From JBBRXJ01 sp038248505 (GTDB taxonomy: Bacteria; Bacteroidota; Bacteroidia; Bacteroidales; JBBRXJ01), in contig JBBRXJ010000032.1 of NCBI GenBank assembly GCA_038248505.1, forward strand, positions 1 to 35,994: a stretch of DNA of 35,994 bases. The letters run 5' to 3'. The translations under genes were made by a program, and so were the position numbers. The first letter of the stretch is position 1. The number at the start of each line of letters is the position of its first letter. Below, piece after piece: positions 21,476 through 30,655 of this stretch. Under the pieces are notes generated by a model that was given only the letters and a program-made list of their open reading frames with translations, ran no database searches and was not told the origin of the DNA.

Positions 21476-24145
21476 ATGTCTGAAGAAGAAGTTGTAAAAG
21501 GGGAAACCATTATTCGAACAAACATTGAAGAGGAAATGAAATCGGCATACATCGATTATTCGATGTCTGTTATCGTTTCAAGAGCATTACCTGATGTACG
21601 AGATGGATTAAAACCTGTTCATCGTAGAATTTTGTTTGGAATGTCAGAATTGGGTGTAGCCTCAAATAAAGCCCATAAAAAATCAGCAAGAATTGTAGGG
21701 GAGGTGCTTGGTAAATTTCACCCTCATGGTGATACTGCGGTATATGACTCCATGGTTCGTATGGCTCAAATGTGGAGTTTACGTTATCGTTTGGTTGATG
21801 GACAAGGTAACTTTGGATCGGTAGATGGTGATAGTCCTGCTGCAATGCGTTATACCGAAGCTCGTTTAACAAAACTTGCTGAAGAAACACTTAAAGATAT
21901 TGACAAAAATACGGTTGATTTTAGGTTGAATTTTGATGATACCATTGAAGAACCTACCGTTTTACCTACTCGTATTCCAACATTATTGGTAAATGGTTCA
22001 TCTGGTATAGCGGTTGGTATGGCAACCAATATGGCGCCCCATAACCTTTCAGAGGTGGTTGATGGCGTTATATCTTATATCGACAATCACGAGATTACTA
22101 CTGAAGAATTAATGCAACACATTAAGGCCCCCGACTTTCCAACTGGTGGTATCATAATGGGTATGCGTGGTATTCGTGAAGCCTATGAAACGGGTCGCGG
22201 ACGCGTTGTAATTCGTTCAAAAACCGATATCGAATTAACGGATACAGGCCGCGAACGTGTAGTAATTACCGAAATTCCTTATTTAGTCAATAAGGCCGAA
22301 ATGATTAAGAAAATTGCCGATCTTATTAATGAGAAAAAGCTTGAAGGTATTTCCTATATAAATGATGAGTCTGACCGTGAAGGAATGCGCATCGTTATCA
22401 TTTGTAAAAAAGATGCTCTAGCAAGCGTTGTATTGAATAACCTTTTCAAATTAACTCAATTACAAGGTTCATTCTCTATTAATAATATTGCCCTTGTTAA
22501 AGGAAGACCACGTGTTCTTAATTTGAAAGATTTGATTGTGTTTTTTGTTGAACACCGTCATGAAGTGGTTATTCGTCGTACTCAGTATGATTTGGATGAA
22601 GCCAAGAAAAAAGCGCATATACTTGAAGGTTTATTAATCGCTATTGATCATCTTGATGCTGTTATTAAACTAATACGCGATTCAAAGACCCCTGATGAAG
22701 CAATAAATGGCTTAATAGAGAAATTCAGTCTCTCTGAAATTCAATCGCGTGCCATTGTTGATATGCGTCTTCGTCAACTTACCGGTCTTGAGCGTGATAA
22801 GATTCGTGATGAATATAATGAGTTAATGAAACTCATTGAGTATTTAACCACTGTTTTAGCTGACGAATCGCTGCGTATGCAGATTATTAAAGATGAACTT
22901 TTAGAAATAAAAGAAAAATATGGTGATTTACGTCGTAGTCAATTATTACCTGATGAAGATGAAATAAATCCTGAAGATCTATATGCTGATGATGAAATGG
23001 TAATTACGATTTCACACATGGGATATATCAAACGTACACCACTAACCGAATTTCGCACCCAAAGTCGCGGTGGTATGGGATCAAAAGGTAGTGCTACACG
23101 TGATGAAGATTTCGTAGAATTTATCTTTAGTGCGACCATGCACAACAATATGTTGTTCTTTACCAAAAAGGGACGTTGCTTCTGGCTCAAAGTGTATCAA
23201 ATTCCTGAAGGGGTTAAAACCTCTAAAGGACGTGCAATTCAAAACTTAATACAAATTGAACCAGACGATAAAGTTCAAGCATATATTAACGTAAAAACTA
23301 TTGTTGATGCTGAGTATATCAATAACAACTTTATTGTTTTATGTACTGAAAAAGGTCTTATCAAGAAAACATCTCTTGAAGCATACTCACGTCCTCGTCA
23401 AAACGGTATCAATGCAATAAATATAAATGAAGGTGATAAGCTAATTGAAGCACGTTTAACCAATGGTAGTAATGAGATTCTTATTGCATTATCATCTGGT
23501 AAATCATTGCGCTTTAATGAAGCAAAAGTTCGTCCAATGGGTCGTACAGCAACAGGTGTAAGAGCTATAAGACGAGCCAATGAAAAAGACCACGTAATTG
23601 GAATGGTTTGTGTAGATACAAGTAACGCAAATATCTTGGTTGTATCCGAAAATGGATATGGCAAACGTTCAAAAGTGGAAGATTATAGAGTTACTAACCG
23701 TGGTGGTAAAGGGGTTAAAACCATTAATATCACATTAAAAACGGGTAGCTTGATTGCTATTAAAGGCGTTCAAGATGGTAACGATTTAATGATTATTACT
23801 GAGAGCGGTGTTACCATTCGTATTCCAATTGATAATATTCGTATCGTTGGTCGTGCTACGCAAGGTGTTCGACTCATTAACTTAAAAGAAAATGACAAAA
23901 TTGCTTCAGTAACTGTTGTCGAAGGCGGTGCAAATGAAGATATTATTGCCGTAAGCGCAGCAGATCAGACCGAAGTTGCCGATGATGCTGTAATTGAAAT
24001 TGAAGAAGATGACAGCATTGACAATGATAAGGTAGAAGTTGGAGACGTTGGAGAAGCTGGAGACGTTGAAATCGCTGAAGATGCAACGGATGAAGAAAAA
24101 GAGGCTGATGCAAAAAATAAGAAAAACAAAAAGAAAGAAGAATAG
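21476..24145 (+). CDS. gyrA: DNA gyrase subunit A
   Basis: The DNA-cutting and rejoining subunit of gyrase, which introduces negative supercoils. The catalytic tyrosine is Tyr126 in AAMRYTEARL. The quinolone-determining region reads HPHGDTAVYDSMVRMAQ, with Thr87 and Asp91 at the positions of E. coli Ser83 and Asp87. The C-terminal beta-pinwheel carries a GyrA-box-like NRGGKG, which distinguishes it from ParC. At 889 residues it ends in an acidic tail (from about 830) that includes three in-frame 9-bp repeats and closes with KNKKNKKKEE. It is apparently a single-gene unit closed by the hairpin at 24153-24185. Confidence 0.95.
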   Translation: MSEEEVVKGETIIRTNIEEEMKSAYIDYSMSVIVSRALPDVRDGLKPVHRRILFGMSELGVASNKAHKKSARIVGEVLGKFHPHGDTAVYDSMVRMAQMWSLRYRLVDGQGNFGSVDGDSPAAMRYTEARLTKLAEETLKDIDKNTVDFRLNFDDTIEEPTVLPTRIPTLLVNGSSGIAVGMATNMAPHNLSEVVDGVISYIDNHEITTEELMQHIKAPDFPTGGIIMGMRGIREAYETGRGRVVIRSKTDIELTDTGRERVVITEIPYLVNKAEMIKKIADLINEKKLEGISYINDESDREGMRIVIICKKDALASVVLNNLFKLTQLQGSFSINNIALVKGRPRVLNLKDLIVFFVEHRHEVVIRRTQYDLDEAKKKAHILEGLLIAIDHLDAVIKLIRDSKTPDEAINGLIEKFSLSEIQSRAIVDMRLRQLTGLERDKIRDEYNELMKLIEYLTTVLADESLRMQIIKDELLEIKEKYGDLRRSQLLPDEDEINPEDLYADDEMVITISHMGYIKRTPLTEFRTQSRGGMGSKGSATRDEDFVEFIFSATMHNNMLFFTKKGRCFWLKVYQIPEGVKTSKGRAIQNLIQIEPDDKVQAYINVKTIVDAEYINNNFIVLCTEKGLIKKTSLEAYSRPRQNGINAININEGDKLIEARLTNGSNEILIALSSGKSLRFNEAKVRPMGRTATGVRAIRRANEKDHVIGMVCVDTSNANILVVSENGYGKRSKVEDYRVTNRGGKGVKTINITLKTGSLIAIKGVQDGNDLMIITESGVTIRIPIDNIRIVGRATQGVRLINLKENDKIASVTVVEGGANEDIIAVSAADQTEVADDAVIEIEEDDSIDNDKVEVGDVGEAGDVEIAEDATDEEKEADAKNKKNKKKEE
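24038..24064 (+). repeat. Three 9-bp tandem repeats in the gyrA tail
   Basis: GTTGGAGAC, GTTGGAGAA and GCTGGAGAC follow each other in frame and encode VGD-VGE-AGD (residues 855-863); a weaker fourth unit GTTGAAATC follows. The repeat lies in the acidic tail, outside the enzyme fold, so copy-number change would be tolerated and would keep frame. Confidence 0.75.
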
Positions 24146-24152
24146 TAATGTT

Positions 24153-24194
24153 AGTCAGGGTACGTCTTTAGATCGTACCCTGACTACTTATTTT
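24153..24194 (+). terminator. Intrinsic terminator of gyrA
   Basis: AGTCAGGGTACG (24153-24164) and CGTACCCTGACT (24174-24185) form a perfect 12-bp stem with a 9-nt loop, followed by ACTTATTTTT. It begins 8 bp after the gyrA stop. The minus-strand side lacks a T-run, so it probably works mainly for gyrA. Confidence 0.92.
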
Positions 24195-24251
24195 TAGTAT
24201 TCTTAAAAATATTGTACGCTAGAGTTGGAACGTGATTAATGAAAATGAATC

Positions 24252-25973
24252 TTAGGTCAATTTAGAAAGTTCTTCCTTTACAAAATCCATTAACTCTCTT
24301 ACATATTCTGCACTGAAATCAAAACGAATTCCTGCTGCTGCGTAAACTTCTGGAATGCTACGAGTATAGCCTAGTTTAAGTGCAGTCTCAAATTCTTGTA
24401 TCGCCTTTTCTTTGTTTAGCTTAAAGTTGCGCCATACAGCTATTGCACCAAGTTGGGCAATGGCATATTCAATATAATAAAAGGGTATCTGAAAGATGTG
24501 TAACTGTCGTTGCCAAAGGGATTTAAAAGTTTCTTCATACCCTCCCCAATCGGTTTGGCTGCTTGAGAATGCGTGATTGATGGATGCAAATTCAGCCATC
24601 CGTTCCTCCGAGGTATGATTTGGATTCATATATAACCAATGCTGAAATTTATCTACGGTAACAATCCATGGTAATATCGTCATTACTCCTTCGAGCTGAC
24701 TTCGTTTGGCACGTCGCAAATCATCTTTGTCTTTAAAGAATACATCCCAATACTCCATACCCATTAATTCCATTGACATTGATGCAAGCTCTGCAATTTC
24801 AGCAGGGGCATCTTTAAATGAAACTAACTCCAGATCTTTTGATAGGAATGCGTGAACCGCATGTCCGCCTTCATGCATCATTGTTTCAAGATCGCGAAGA
24901 TTATGTGTAGCGTTCATGAAAATAAATGGGATATTACTCTCATGTAAAGGATAATTAAAGCCTCCGGGAGCTTTGCCTATGCGAGAATCCAAATCGAGGT
25001 ATCCATTCTCTTTCATTATTTTTAAGTGTTCACCGTATTCAGGTTTAATAAGTGTAAACACTTGAATGCTTTTATCAATAAGCTCTTCAATACTGTCAAA
25101 TGGTTTCAAAGGTGGTTTTAATTCAGGATCCACTTGCAAATCCCAAGGCCTAAGTGTATCAATATTTAGTGATTTTTTTTGAGCCTGTTGTATAAATGAA
25201 ACAATAGGTAACACTTCTTTTGCCACCGTTTCATGAAAACGCAAACAATCATCTACCCCATAATCAAATCGATTTAATTCAGCAAAACGATAATCGCGAT
25301 AGTTTGAATAACCTGTATTTTTAGCAATTAATGTGCGGCGAGCTATGAGGTCTGTCATTAAATCATTTAAACTGTTTACCTCTTTTAAATATCTATTGCT
25401 TACTAAATCATAAACCTTATGCCGAGTGTCTCTGTTAATTACTTTTAAATAATTGGATGCTTGTTGTATGGTTAACTCTTTCCCTTCATATTCCACAGTC
25501 ATACTACCAGTGAGTCTGCCGTATTCTTGCTCTTTAGTTTGAAGTTCTGTTTTTAGCGGAATATTTTCTTCGCGATATAATTCAATAGCCCGTCTAACTG
25601 AACGTAGCATTATGATATACGCTTTATCAGTAAGGTCTGATGTAAAAGGACATTCTATCAGTTTCTTTTCAATTTTATTTTGATTCTCGCTAATGTGAGG
25701 TTCAATCTCATTCAAAAATATTTCAAAACTCGTTGCAGCTGCATCATCCTTAGTGTTGCAATTGGTTCTAATATACCGCCATGCAGCGTCTTCTTCAATT
25801 GCAGCTTCAAATTCACTCAGGTCAATAAGCCACTTTTTAAGATCATCTGTCGATTTAATTTCACGTGATAGCAGTTCCGAATAAAAGGGTGCAAGATCTT
25901 TCCATTTCTCAATTTTCAAACTCATCGGAAGGTACTTCCGAATAACCTGTATACCTGACGAATTCGTATTCAT
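24252..25973 (-). CDS. M3-family oligoendopeptidase (PepF-like)
   Basis: A cytoplasmic zinc metallopeptidase that cleaves short peptides. The zinc motif is MMHEGGHAVHAF (His367, Glu368, His371), and the third ligand is probably Glu395 in APAEIAELASMSMEL. The long helical N-terminal half and the C-terminal FYYIEYAIAQLGA and YTRSIPEVYAAAGIRFDFS are typical of M3B oligoendopeptidases. The 573-residue length is usual and no signal peptide is seen. It is preceded by a terminator that isolates it from the DUF5606 gene, so it probably has its own promoter in the short gap. Exact peptide preference unknown. Confidence 0.92.
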   Translation of the reverse strand: MNTNSSGIQVIRKYLPMSLKIEKWKDLAPFYSELLSREIKSTDDLKKWLIDLSEFEAAIEEDAAWRYIRTNCNTKDDAAATSFEIFLNEIEPHISENQNKIEKKLIECPFTSDLTDKAYIIMLRSVRRAIELYREENIPLKTELQTKEQEYGRLTGSMTVEYEGKELTIQQASNYLKVINRDTRHKVYDLVSNRYLKEVNSLNDLMTDLIARRTLIAKNTGYSNYRDYRFAELNRFDYGVDDCLRFHETVAKEVLPIVSFIQQAQKKSLNIDTLRPWDLQVDPELKPPLKPFDSIEELIDKSIQVFTLIKPEYGEHLKIMKENGYLDLDSRIGKAPGGFNYPLHESNIPFIFMNATHNLRDLETMMHEGGHAVHAFLSKDLELVSFKDAPAEIAELASMSMELMGMEYWDVFFKDKDDLRRAKRSQLEGVMTILPWIVTVDKFQHWLYMNPNHTSEERMAEFASINHAFSSSQTDWGGYEETFKSLWQRQLHIFQIPFYYIEYAIAQLGAIAVWRNFKLNKEKAIQEFETALKLGYTRSIPEVYAAAGIRFDFSAEYVRELMDFVKEELSKLT

Positions 25974-26013
25974 AATGCAGAAATTAAATTAGTTAATTTT
26001 AGGTATAAATTAA

Positions 26014-26038
26014 AAATTCCATCATCTGGATGGAATTT
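26014..26038 (-). terminator. Terminator of the DUF5606 gene
   Basis: AAATTCCATC (26014-26023) and GATGGAATTT (26029-26038) form a perfect 10-bp stem with a 5-nt loop. On the minus strand a T-rich run follows. It starts 32 bp after the stop of the gene at 26070-26645. Confidence 0.8.
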
Positions 26039-26069
26039 AATAAGTTTTTAGCCCTATATAGTACAAGTA

Positions 26070-26645
26070 TTATTCGCCCTTGCCGCCACCGCTCTTTTTA
26101 CCAGCGGCCGACATTACACGTGTTGGCATACCTGATTTTTTAACATCCTGACGCATACCTTTTACATTTGAGCGTACATCAGGCTTTACATAATGTGGCT
26201 TGTTGTCATCTGTTTTTATACCAGGTTTTTCCTCGCCTTCTACTTCTTCCTTCGATACTTCAAAATCTGTAAGATTATTCTTAATCAAAAGATTATACCA
26301 TTTGAAAACTTTCTTAATATCTGAAATATACACACGATCACGGTCATAATTCGGTAGTAATTCAGCAAAATACTTTTTAAGTTCTTCAATATTAGCTAAA
26401 TGACTTAAGGCTTCTTTGCCTTCTTCTTTCTCTTTCATTTTCTTAAGAAGCTCTGAAAGTGGTACTTCTTCGGAATCTGTAAAGATAGCTATATCTTCAA
26501 GTGTGCTTACCTTAGCAGATGCAGCCACTTGAGTTCTTTTCTTATCCTCTAAAGACTCAACAATGATACCATTGCGTCCCTGTGAAACGTACTTAAACAG
26601 GCTACTTTGACCTGTAACTGCCATAATATCTCTTAAATCACCCAT
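26070..26645 (-). CDS. DUF5606 family protein
   Basis: A 191-residue protein found, as far as I know, in Bacteroidota only. The N-terminal half matches the family in layout: MGDLRDIMAVTGQSSLFKYV, then GRNGIIVESLEDKKRT and VSTLEDIAIFTDSEEVPL. A helical segment follows to about residue 130 (DIKKVFKWYNLLIKNNL). The C-terminal third is low-complexity, charged and rich in Lys and Gly, ending in AGKKSGGGKGE. No signal peptide or membrane helix is seen, so it is probably cytoplasmic. Function is not established; the flexible basic tail could bind nucleic acid (inference). It has its own terminator. Confidence 0.8.
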   Translation of the reverse strand: MGDLRDIMAVTGQSSLFKYVSQGRNGIIVESLEDKKRTQVAASAKVSTLEDIAIFTDSEEVPLSELLKKMKEKEEGKEALSHLANIEELKKYFAELLPNYDRDRVYISDIKKVFKWYNLLIKNNLTDFEVSKEEVEGEEKPGIKTDDNKPHYVKPDVRSNVKGMRQDVKKSGMPTRVMSAAGKKSGGGKGE

Positions 26646-27102
26646 ACTTTAAAACAATTTTAGAAATGTAAATTTACTATTCTGCTTGAAATAATAAAAT
26701 TATTATGCCTTTTTCTATGAAAATGAGGAATAGAAATATTCTTGAAACCTAAGTTTATCTATGTATAAATCAAAATATACGTATTGAATTCAAAATTTTG
26801 TAGGTTCATTCTATTTTTTTTCAATTATTTTTAATGAACGAATTATGAACGTAAGGTCTGAAAAGGGTTTAATTAATTAATATGAATGTGCCTTAATCAA
26901 ATGTATTATGAAATGAAATAAATCAATAACTTAGAGTTTTTATAATTTATTCTAAATATTCTATAAAATAGATTTTATGAAACCAACATGTAAACTCTCC
27001 GTTAACAGAAATGCAGATGAAAATAGCACCATGTATGTTAATCAGGCTCCTGATCAAACACATGTGGGTTTCATTCGACCTATAAAAAATAATTATTTAC
27101 GG
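26646..27102. other. 457-bp AT-rich gap before the beta-helix T9SS gene
   Basis: No gene is supported. An in-frame ATG at 26977 would extend the T9SS protein by 42 residues, but that stretch would bury the signal peptide, so it is treated as leader. I cannot identify a clear TANNTTTG promoter for either flanking gene. Confidence 0.5.
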
Positions 27103-29592
27103 ATGAAATTTTTTTACATCATTATAGGCATTATTTGTCTATTTAGCGCAGCAAGCTTTGCGCAACCAACAAGCAATGCATTGGCCGATTATTATAATGG
27201 TGATGAGGGTTATCCATTGTGGACTGATCAGATAAAATGGAATAATGTAATTAATATGAGCCTTTATTCAAACGGCGCTAACGATTTTGAGAAATTTGAG
27301 AATGCTCGTGATGTTTTGTATGGTCAAGGTGGTGGTGTACTCTATTACCCGGCTGGGATATATACTTTTTCTAACATACCACTTGGCCCCAATGGTAGAG
27401 GTTTGATGTTGAAAAAAGGAGTTGTAATACGCGGACAAGCTCCAACAGCTGATAAGGAAGCTATTCCAAACGATTATATACGTTATCGCACAAATGGTGA
27501 GCGGGCACTTACCACAAAATCACAACGAGAAAACCACGGTTTGGATAGTTTAAAAACTATTTTCCGTTTCCCTTATGCCAAAGTAAAAGATGCAAATAAT
27601 GTTGACAAGGATGTTCCTGAAATGTGGAATATTATTGGCTTAATGCCTGTTTCAGTAAATGGTGAACGTTTAAGCGATGTAAGTTTAGTAGGCATTGCAT
27701 GGGTAAAATTGGAGGGGGCTGCCATTTTTATGGGGCCTGATTTATCAGATTATAATACACTTTCATGGGGAGCTATTGGCAGTTGGTTGGGCTCAAAAAC
27801 AAAAAACGGTACTGGAACAAAATATTGGGGCGACCAGAATTGGAAAGACCGAATTGCAGATGGAACCCATTATCTTGATCCTTTTTGCGGATCGGCTTCA
27901 AATAATAAAACCTATGTTCCTGGCGCTAAAGGTCGTTTTATTTTTGGTTGTTGGCTCGAGAATAGCACGCTGAATGGTTCTGTAATTGATCATAGCAATA
28001 CCGCAAATCAAGATTTTTTAGATGGCGGTCATCGCTTTGGTTCTAGAATCACAATGTATGGGGCAAATATTTTCATTGCAAATAACGTAATTTCAAAACC
28101 TTCTAAATCATTTAAGTTTGTTCAAAATACTATTGACAGAAGTACGGTGGCTCCTCCAGTTGGAACTATTGCACCGCATACACTTCTTTTTAATTATGCC
28201 TACTCTATTGGTATTGATGTAAATAAACAATTAGGTTCACAACCAATAAATCGTAGCAATCTAACTACTGGTAATTATTATGAAGAAGGTGTAATTGTTC
28301 GTGATAACTGGGTGTATCAGTTTGGAAACAAAGCGTATGAAATTGCGGGTCGTTTTGTTACCTTACAGAATAATATTACCTATCGCGATTATTTTGTTGA
28401 AAATTCAGATGCTTTTGGTTTAGATATTGAATATGCTAGCAACTTGGGATGGCGAATGGCTTTGAATTCCTGGTCGGAAGTGAAATTATCTGATGATCTG
28501 ATGACCCGTGGATTTGATATTGGAGGTCAGTATTTTTGGATTGATCGAAATTGGTATGATGGATGTGGTTCATTAGCGGCAAATGGTGCTGAGCAACCAA
28601 ACGATGGGGAAGGTATATTAGTTCAACGACATGGTGCTGTTGATGCTATGTCCTTTGCTCTTACAAGAAATGTTCAAGGTCCTGTGGGTCATCAAGGAGG
28701 AATGACTGTTTATGATGCTCATGCTGTGGGATATTTCTCAGCATGGAATTTTGTTCAACAGAATACGTCAAATGTTTATGGAGTGGGGATACAGAGTGTT
28801 AAAGAAAATTACATTGCTGATAATACTGTGTATGCAAATATGCTCTGGAGCAATTCTTCATCGGATAGTATTATTTTAGATGATTGTGGTATAGCTCAAA
28901 TGAACTGTGCTATTTTTAATGGTACCAATAATGTAAAGGATTTTCTTTACATATGTCCTGTAGGTGCTGTAAAATCACCTATTTCAGTTGATTTGTCTTT
29001 TGATGAGATTGCAAAATGTTTTTTATTAAAATGGCAAGCTGATCCGACAGACCATCAGGAATTGGGCTTTCGTATCGATCGTAAAATAAATAGTAGCGAT
29101 TGGCATACCATTTCGTATCGTCCTCGGCATGAATGGACGGATTCTTTTGCATACAACGGTGCTGATAATAGCGGAGTTCTTAGTGGTTTTGGTGCGGTAA
29201 TTCCAATTGATATGAACCGACAAGTTTGGAAAGATTATACGGCTCCCTTTGGCGCTTCTCTTCAGTATAGAGTAATCTCTCTCGATTGTAATGAAGATAC
29301 CATAGCCGCCTTAAAAACAACTAAATTGATTGTAGCCTGTGCCGATTTAAATGCGGATATTACTTTAGCTGTTTACCCAAATCCTGCTGTTGATCAATTG
29401 AATATAATTTCGTCAAAAAATATTTATCAGATAGAATTATTCAACTCACCTGGACAATCGGTTTTATTAAGTAGAAATAATTTCAGGAATGCTGCAAATA
29501 TTAGCATAGCACCTCTGAAACCAGGACTATACATACTTAAGATAACGCTTGAAGATGGAATAATTATGAATAAAAAAGTAGTGGTAAAATAA
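27103..29592 (+). CDS. Secreted right-handed beta-helix protein with T9SS sorting domain
   Basis: An 829-residue secreted or surface protein. The signal peptide is MKFFYIIIGIICLFSAASFA with cleavage after AQ or close by. The N-terminal region has a pectin-lyase-fold entry (GGGVLYYPAGIYTFSNIPL, then GVVIRGQAP), and much of residues 90-640 has the Asn/Gly-rich coil spacing of parallel beta-helices. A fibronectin-III-like region follows at about 645-745. The C-terminus is a type A Por sorting domain: VYPNPAVDQLNI, then LKPGLYILKI and NKKVVVK. Export is therefore through the outer-membrane type IX system. The fold suggests polysaccharide binding or cleavage, but no catalytic residues can be assigned. 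ATG 27103 is chosen over 26977 because it places the signal peptide at the N-terminus. Confidence 0.82.
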   Translation: MKFFYIIIGIICLFSAASFAQPTSNALADYYNGDEGYPLWTDQIKWNNVINMSLYSNGANDFEKFENARDVLYGQGGGVLYYPAGIYTFSNIPLGPNGRGLMLKKGVVIRGQAPTADKEAIPNDYIRYRTNGERALTTKSQRENHGLDSLKTIFRFPYAKVKDANNVDKDVPEMWNIIGLMPVSVNGERLSDVSLVGIAWVKLEGAAIFMGPDLSDYNTLSWGAIGSWLGSKTKNGTGTKYWGDQNWKDRIADGTHYLDPFCGSASNNKTYVPGAKGRFIFGCWLENSTLNGSVIDHSNTANQDFLDGGHRFGSRITMYGANIFIANNVISKPSKSFKFVQNTIDRSTVAPPVGTIAPHTLLFNYAYSIGIDVNKQLGSQPINRSNLTTGNYYEEGVIVRDNWVYQFGNKAYEIAGRFVTLQNNITYRDYFVENSDAFGLDIEYASNLGWRMALNSWSEVKLSDDLMTRGFDIGGQYFWIDRNWYDGCGSLAANGAEQPNDGEGILVQRHGAVDAMSFALTRNVQGPVGHQGGMTVYDAHAVGYFSAWNFVQQNTSNVYGVGIQSVKENYIADNTVYANMLWSNSSSDSIILDDCGIAQMNCAIFNGTNNVKDFLYICPVGAVKSPISVDLSFDEIAKCFLLKWQADPTDHQELGFRIDRKINSSDWHTISYRPRHEWTDSFAYNGADNSGVLSGFGAVIPIDMNRQVWKDYTAPFGASLQYRVISLDCNEDTIAALKTTKLIVACADLNADITLAVYPNPAVDQLNIISSKNIYQIELFNSPGQSVLLSRNNFRNAANISIAPLKPGLYILKITLEDGIIMNKKVVVK

Positions 29593-29635
29593 TACGTTTT
29601 TTTATACTTTACAAATTTGAAATGTAACAGCCTTA

Positions 29636-30631
29636 TTATCTAAAATCACTAAAATATTTCATAAACTGAATTCGTTCGTACACCTCAGGGTTCTTGCTCT
29701 CACGTTGGCTCATCTTTCCGCGGAATTGATCTATGTAATTGTAGCCCATTTTGTCCATCCACTCTTCTAATTCACTTGTAATTTTAGGCAGTTGATCAAG
29801 TCCATGTTTGTATAGCGTACTTACAATTTGAACGGATTTAGCACCAGCTAACAATTGTTTTATTACGCTACTGCCTTCATGAATACCGCTTGATGCGCAT
29901 AGGTCTGTTTTTACATTACCTGACATTAAAGCCACCCAACGTAAAGCATTGCTATATTCAAATGGACAGCTGAATGTATTGGCCGATTTTTCCGTCAAGG
30001 TGTCAATGTCAAAATCTGGATTATAGAAGCGATTAAAGAGTACGATACCCGAAACACCAGTATCTGATAACTTATGAATAAAATTTGATAGATTAGAGAA
30101 ATAGGGACCTATTTTGATAGCTACAGGTATTTTCACCTCTTTGCGAACTTTCTCAATAATGTTGAAATATATTTTTTCACGTTCCTCACCACTTTTGTTA
30201 TCAGCTGCTAATAATGCAATATTTAATTCTAATGCATCAGCACCAGCCTTTTCTATTTGCTTGGCAAATGAAATCCATTCAGAACCGCTAACACAGTTTA
30301 CGCTTGCAATAATTGGAATATGAACGGCTTGTTTCGACTCTTTAATAAGCTTAATATAATCATTTACGGTATCTTCTTTAATGTGTAAATCTAAATAATC
30401 CATCGACTCCGATTTTTGCATATAAATCATACCATCGTTCAGCGCATTCTTTCGGCTGGCATCCGCTTCCAGAATAATCTGCTCCTCAAAAAGAGATTTT
30501 AAAACCACGGCTCCAGCACCATTTTTTTCGAGTTCGCAAATATTGTCAAGCGAATCACTTAAGCCTGAAGCTCCAATAATTATTGGGTTTTTAAGTGTTA
30601 GCCCGAGATATTTCGTTGTCAATTCTGCCAT
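29636..30631 (-). CDS. Dihydroorotate-dehydrogenase-like flavoprotein, substrate unknown
   Basis: A 331-residue TIM-barrel flavoprotein related to class 1 dihydroorotate dehydrogenase. The opening LTLKNPIIIGASGLSDS, the lysine of AVVLKS, PVAIKIGP and the FMN-phosphate loop (SSGIHEGSSVIKQLLAGAKS) are retained. The catalytic segment of true class 1 enzymes, N-x-SCPN, reads ELNIALLA here, so the base cysteine and a substrate-binding asparagine are absent, and the substrate loop NxxGLPN is also missing. It is therefore probably not PyrD. It is the last gene of an operon after nfnB (24 bp) and nfnA, whose relatives pair with class 1B enzymes as PyrK. A redox role in an Nfn-linked complex is plausible but unproven. 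Confidence 0.85.
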   Translation of the reverse strand: MAELTTKYLGLTLKNPIIIGASGLSDSLDNICELEKNGAGAVVLKSLFEEQIILEADASRKNALNDGMIYMQKSESMDYLDLHIKEDTVNDYIKLIKESKQAVHIPIIASVNCVSGSEWISFAKQIEKAGADALELNIALLAADNKSGEEREKIYFNIIEKVRKEVKIPVAIKIGPYFSNLSNFIHKLSDTGVSGIVLFNRFYNPDFDIDTLTEKSANTFSCPFEYSNALRWVALMSGNVKTDLCASSGIHEGSSVIKQLLAGAKSVQIVSTLYKHGLDQLPKITSELEEWMDKMGYNYIDQFRGKMSQRESKNPEVYERIQFMKYFSDFR

Positions 30632-30655
30632 AATACTCTAATTTTGATTTGTAAT

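Noticed and set aside
21570..21890. Open reading frame of 106 codons on the minus strand inside gyrA
   Set aside because: It is antisense to the most conserved part of gyrA and its protein shows no recognisable domain; overlap with an intact gene explains it.
26977..27102. 42-residue N-terminal extension of the beta-helix protein
   Set aside because: It would place the signal peptide internally; MKFFYIIIGIICLF at 27103 is a normal secretion start.
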